From Micavibrio_B sp048498395 (GTDB taxonomy: Bacteria > Pseudomonadota > Alphaproteobacteria > Micavibrionales > Micavibrionaceae): DNA of 16,789 nucleotides. Positions 14,065-16,789 of the stretch are shown one piece after another. The notes beneath the pieces were generated by a model. That model was not told the origin of the DNA, searched no databases, and worked only from the letters and a program-made list of their open reading frames with translations. The stretch lies in assembly GCA_048498395.1 (NCBI GenBank), contig JBEHYB010000056.1, positions 1 to 16,789 on the forward strand. Direction: 5' to 3'. Within the stretch, counting starts at the first letter, position 1. Each line of letters opens with the position of its first letter. Position numbers and translations under genes: made by a program.

Positions 14065-15207
14065 ATGTCTTCAAACGATCACAATTCAATCCGCCCGTGG
14101 CGCTCTATCCAGCGCCGGGTCTCGCGAAAAACCTGGGTCGGCAATGTTGCCGTGAGCGGCGATGCGCCGATCACCGTACAGTCGATGACGAATACCGATA
14201 CGCGGGACGCGGCTGCGACAATCGCACAGATCAAACAACTGGAAGATGTCGGTGCGGATATCGTGCGCGTTTCATGTCCGGATGAAGAGTCGAGCGCGGC
14301 GCTGAAGCAGATCGTGCCGGCGGTGAATGTACCGATCGTCGCTGACATACATTTCCATTACAAGCGCGCTATCGAAGCTGCGCAAAACGGTGCCGCCTGC
14401 CTGCGCATCAATCCGGGCAATATCGGTTCGGAAGAGCGCGTGCGCGAGGTCATCAAGGCGGCCAAAGATCATAACTGTTCGATCCGCATCGGCGTAAATG
14501 CGGGATCTCTCGAGCGCGATCTGCTTGAGAAATACGGCGAGCCGTGCCCGGACGCGATGGTCGAGAGCGCACAGCGCCATATCAAGATTCTGGAAGACAA
14601 CGACTTCTATAATTTTAAGATTTCCTGCAAGGCTTCGGACGTGTTCCTTGCCGTTGCTGCTTATATGCAACTGGCTTCTGTCTGCGATTATCCATTGCAT
14701 GTCGGCGTGACCGAAGCGGGCGGCTTGCGCTCGGGAACGATCAAGTCATCAATCGGCATGGGCAACCTGTTATGGGCGGGGATCGGCGATACGATCCGCG
14801 TTTCGCTTTCGGCCGATCCGGTCGAGGAGATTAAGGCCGGTTTCGATATCCTGAAATCGCTGGGCCTGCGCCATCGCGGCGTGAACGTGATTTCGTGCCC
14901 GAGCTGCGCGCGCCAGCAATTCCAGGTTATCAAGACAGTTGAAGAGCTTGAGCAGCGACTCTCACATATCACAACACCGATGACCCTTTCGGTGATCGGC
15001 TGTGTCGTGAACGGTCCCGGTGAGGCGCTGATGACCGATATCGGTTTTACGGGGGGCGGCAAAGGCACGCATCAGGTCTTTATCGGCGGGCAGACAGCGC
15101 ACCGTTTGATGGAAGGCGATACAAATATCGTCGACCATCTTGTGAAGCTGGTTGAAGAAAAGGCCGCAAGTATCAGAGCCGCTGAAACTTCTGTAGCGGC
15201 TGAATAG
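14065..15207 (+). CDS. ispG: 4-hydroxy-3-methylbut-2-enyl-diphosphate synthase (IspG/GcpE)
   Basis: IspG is the [4Fe-4S] enzyme of the MEP isoprenoid pathway that converts methylerythritol cyclodiphosphate to HMBPP. The 380-residue product has the N-terminal TIM-barrel segments (APITVQSMTNTDTRDAAATI, RVSCPDEESSAALKQI, VPIVADIHFHYKRAI, CLRINPGNIG). The cluster ligands sit in the C-terminal domain: C278 and C281 in SCPSC, C313 in GCVVNGPGE, and E320. These match E. coli C270, C273, C305 and E312 with a constant offset. Length fits the two-domain bacterial form. It follows the rodZ-like gene by 69 bases. No strong ribosome site lies at normal spacing; see the hairpin before it. hisS, often found next to ispG in alphaproteobacteria, is absent here. 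Confidence 0.97.
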   Translation: MSSNDHNSIRPWRSIQRRVSRKTWVGNVAVSGDAPITVQSMTNTDTRDAAATIAQIKQLEDVGADIVRVSCPDEESSAALKQIVPAVNVPIVADIHFHYKRAIEAAQNGAACLRINPGNIGSEERVREVIKAAKDHNCSIRIGVNAGSLERDLLEKYGEPCPDAMVESAQRHIKILEDNDFYNFKISCKASDVFLAVAAYMQLASVCDYPLHVGVTEAGGLRSGTIKSSIGMGNLLWAGIGDTIRVSLSADPVEEIKAGFDILKSLGLRHRGVNVISCPSCARQQFQVIKTVEELEQRLSHITTPMTLSVIGCVVNGPGEALMTDIGFTGGGKGTHQVFIGGQTAHRLMEGDTNIVDHLVKLVEEKAASIRAAETSVAAE

Positions 15208-15247
15208 CTTTACGATTTATTTCGGTTGCTCGGTAGTTGGCCTGTTT

Positions 15248-15320
15248 TGTCATTCTGAGGCAAAGCCGAAGAATCCGGGCTGCTTTCAGATGAGATCCTT
15301 CGCGTACGCTCAGGATGACA
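15248..15320. repeat. Imperfect palindromic repeat (TGTCATTCTGAG...CTCAGGATGACA)
   Basis: The left arm TGTCATTCTGAG (15248-15259) pairs with the right arm CTCAGGATGACA (15309-15320), with one G-T wobble. Further in, CGAAGAATC pairs with GATCCTTCG, with another wobble. An unpaired internal loop and a terminal loop of about 15-20 bases complete a long hairpin. Sequences of this kind, translating as fragments like SFCL-ILR, are scattered in many bacterial genomes as small non-autonomous palindromes. This is a different family from the CCCCGC repeats. Confidence 0.8.
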
Positions 15321-15332
15321 AGAGAGGAAGGC

Positions 15333-15512
15333 CTAATAAGGCCAGTACGGATAAACGACAGGGATCGGGTAGGTTTTCTGTGAATGGACAATTTCCGTAT
15401 CCGGAATTTGCTGGGCCGCAGTTTCCTGTTGGACGGCGTTGTTGAACTTAGTGGCTGGCTCGAAAGCGGTCCAGACGAGATCGAAGGCTTCTTGCAAGGA
15501 TGGTAATGGCAT
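15333..15512 (-). CDS. Possible small protein, 59 residues, unknown
   Basis: An ATG at 15512 is preceded, after 7 bases, by GAGAG (15520-15524), a reasonable ribosome site, and opens a 59-codon frame ending at TAG 15333-15335. The product starts MPLPSLQEAFDLVWTAFEPA and ends with a proline- and aromatic-rich tail YPIPVVYPYWPY. It has no signal peptide, membrane helix or cysteine. The frame covers the non-repeat part of the interval, uses GC-rich codons like its neighbours, and stops just before the palindromic repeat, with a short GGCCT/AGGCC hairpin over the stop. A weak promoter (TTGCCA, 17 bases, TCCAAT at 15595-15567) lies upstream. I do not recognise the protein; it could be a real small gene or a chance frame. 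Confidence 0.5.
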   Translation of the reverse strand: MPLPSLQEAFDLVWTAFEPATKFNNAVQQETAAQQIPDTEIVHSQKTYPIPVVYPYWPY

Positions 15513-15647
15513 TTTTTTACTCTCTAAATAGCAACAAATCGGTAGTTATTATTTAATTTTCTGGAAATTGGAAAGCTTTTTTATCAGGATGGCAAAAAAT
15601 TTCAACAGAAATGGAAGCCAATCGCGTTATTAGGCGTTAAATATTGA

Positions 15648-15675
15648 AAAGGCTGGGCTTTTGCCCGGCCTTTTT
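15648..15675 (+). terminator. Intrinsic terminator-like hairpin just before prfA
   Basis: AAAGGCTGGGC (15648-15658) pairs with GCCCGGCCTTT (15663-15673) over 11 bp with one G-T wobble and a TTTT loop. The GC-rich part is followed by TTTTT. On the minus strand the hairpin is followed by TTTTCAATATTT, so it may act in both directions. It ends 14 bases before the prfA start codon, which leaves no room for a normal promoter between them. Confidence 0.75.
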
Positions 15676-15689
15676 GTATGTAGAAGCCC

Positions 15690-16760
15690 ATGTCAACTGA
15701 TCTGCTCCCGAAATTAGCGCCGCTCGAGGCGCGTTATGAAGAACTTGCCGCGCTGATGGCGGAGGGCAAGGCGACGGGTGAGGCGTTCGTCAAACTCACC
15801 AAGGAATATGCAGATTTAGGCCCGGTCATCGAGACTGTGCAGGTTTATAAAAATGCGCTGTCGCAATTCCGCCAGGCGGAAGAGCTGATGAACGATCCTG
15901 AAATGAAGGATCTGGCGGAAGAAGAATATTACGATCTGAAAAAACAGATTCCCGATCTCGAGCACAAGATCAAGCTGATCCTGATCCCGAAAGATACCGA
16001 CGATACGAAGAATGCCATTCTTGAAATTCGCGCCGGAACCGGCGGTGACGAGGCGGCGATTTTCGCGGGCGATCTGTTTGCGATGTATCGCGGTTACGCG
16101 TCACAGCAGGGCTGGCGCTTCGAAGTCGCCGAAATGTCCGAAAGCGATATGGGCGGGTACAAACAGATTATCGTCGAAGTATCCGGGTCTGACGTGTTCT
16201 CGAAACTGAAATTTGAATCCGGCGTTCACCGCGTGCAGCGCGTGCCCCAGACGGAAACGCAGGGCCGCGTTCATACATCTGCTGCGACAGTGGCTGTGAT
16301 GCCGGAAGCGGAAGATGTCGATATCGTGCTGAATGACAAGGATCTGCGGTTCGACGTTTACCGTTCCCAAGGTTCGGGCGGTCAGTCGGTTAACACGACA
16401 GACTCCGCCGTTCGCGTGACGCATATTCCGACAGGTTTGGCGGTTGCGATTCAGGAAGAAAAATCCCAGCACAAGAACAAGGCGCGCGCGCTTTCGCTTC
16501 TGAAAACGAGATTGTATGATATGCAGCGCCAGAAACTCGATCAGGAACGTGCGGCGGATCGTAAATCACAGGTTGGATCGGGCGACCGTTCGGAACGTAT
16601 CCGCACCTATAACTATCCGCAGGGGCGTGTGACCGATCACCGTATCAACCTGACGCTTTATAATATCGATAACGTGATGACGGGTAAGGCGTTGCCTGAG
16701 GTTATCGATGCACTGATAACACAGGACCAGATCGACAAGCTCGCGACGCTGAATTTGTAA
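15690..16760 (+). CDS. prfA: Peptide chain release factor 1
   Basis: RF1 recognises UAA and UAG stop codons on the ribosome and triggers peptide release. The 356-residue product carries the catalytic GGQ at 230-232 (QGSGGQSVNTTDSAVRVTH), whose glutamine is normally methylated by PrmC. It also carries the RF1 codon-reading P-x-T motif as PQT at 186-188 (HRVQRVPQTETQGRVHTSAA). The domain-1 helical region fills the first 110 residues, and IRAGTGGDEAAIFAGDL marks the start of the core. The length matches E. coli RF1. prmC usually follows prfA and would lie beyond the window. The start lacks a clear ribosome site, and a terminator-like hairpin lies 14 bases upstream. Confidence 0.97.
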   Translation: MSTDLLPKLAPLEARYEELAALMAEGKATGEAFVKLTKEYADLGPVIETVQVYKNALSQFRQAEELMNDPEMKDLAEEEYYDLKKQIPDLEHKIKLILIPKDTDDTKNAILEIRAGTGGDEAAIFAGDLFAMYRGYASQQGWRFEVAEMSESDMGGYKQIIVEVSGSDVFSKLKFESGVHRVQRVPQTETQGRVHTSAATVAVMPEAEDVDIVLNDKDLRFDVYRSQGSGGQSVNTTDSAVRVTHIPTGLAVAIQEEKSQHKNKARALSLLKTRLYDMQRQKLDQERAADRKSQVGSGDRSERIRTYNYPQGRVTDHRINLTLYNIDNVMTGKALPEVIDALITQDQIDKLATLNL

Positions 16761-16774
16761 TACGCCTAATTATG

Positions 16775-16789
16775 CGTCATCCCGGGGAA
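16775..16789. repeat. Possible start of another palindromic repeat, cut by the window end
   Basis: After the prfA stop the sequence reads CGTCATCCCGGGGAA. GTCATCCC followed by a GGGGAA motif resembles the outer part of the CCCCGC palindrome family seen at 9884 and 11669. Too little is visible to be sure. Confidence 0.3.

Larger units (their letters stand above)
15208..15689. other. 482-base intergenic region between ispG and prfA
   Basis: It holds, left to right, a 73-base palindromic repeat (15248-15320), a possible 59-residue minus-strand ORF (15333-15512), an AT-rich stretch (about 15513-15647) with no gene or clear promoter that I can support, and a strong terminator-like hairpin (15648-15675). 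The AT-rich part is visibly different in base composition from the flanking genes. Confidence 0.7.

Noticed and set aside
15589..15633. 14-codon plus-strand frame MAKNFNRNGSQSRY before the terminator
   Set aside because: The start has no ribosome site at usable spacing and the peptide shows no recognisable leader features such as runs of a regulatory amino acid.
1..16789. Defence island, phage, CRISPR, toxin-antitoxin or biosynthetic cluster
   Set aside because: All sizeable genes are housekeeping or widespread families; no integrase, transposase, nuclease or repeat-spacer array is present.

Overview
The window looks like ordinary chromosomal DNA from an alphaproteobacterium, most likely near Rhodospirillales or the Micavibrio-like lineages. 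I base this on gene content and neighbourhoods: ftsEX with a DUF218 protein and an acyltransferase, lysA beside a DUF4175/TIGR02302 protein, ubiG divergent from lysC, a HIG1-domain protein next to etfBA, and rodZ-like next to ispG. No species assignment is possible from the sequence alone. I see no rRNA, tRNA, CRISPR array, phage gene or transposase.

Layout. 1-2362 (minus) is an envelope and division operon read right to left: ftsE, ftsX, a DUF218/YdcF protein, then the N-terminus of a probable PlsC-type acyltransferase cut by the window edge. 2451-3203 (plus) is a zinc-ribbon membrane protein divergent from ftsE. 3204-6978 (minus) is the tight operon lptM-lysA-DUF4175, whose genes overlap by 4 bases at each junction. 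7014-8939 (plus) holds a TlpA-like thioredoxin and a 434-residue pentapeptide-repeat protein. 8936-11649 (minus) is a respiratory group: ubiG, a HIG1-domain protein, etfB and etfA. 11791-15207 (plus) holds lysC, a RodZ-like protein and ispG. 15208-15689 is a gene-poor interval with a palindromic repeat, a possible 59-residue minus-strand gene and a strong terminator-like hairpin. 15690-16760 (plus) is prfA.

How the genes fit together. LysC and LysA are the first and last enzymes of the diaminopimelate/lysine pathway, which supplies peptidoglycan. FtsEX controls septal peptidoglycan hydrolysis. LptM and PlsC serve outer-membrane and phospholipid assembly. UbiG makes ubiquinone, and EtfAB delivers electrons that reach the quinone pool through ETF-quinone oxidoreductase. 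IspG contributes to the isoprenoid precursors from which the ubiquinone tail is made.

No coding gene here belongs to an obviously new system. The less explained material is between genes: small palindromic repeats with GNRA-type loops, hairpins placed directly before ispG and prfA, a compact divergent promoter region beside ftsE, and the small unannotated ORF between ispG and prfA.
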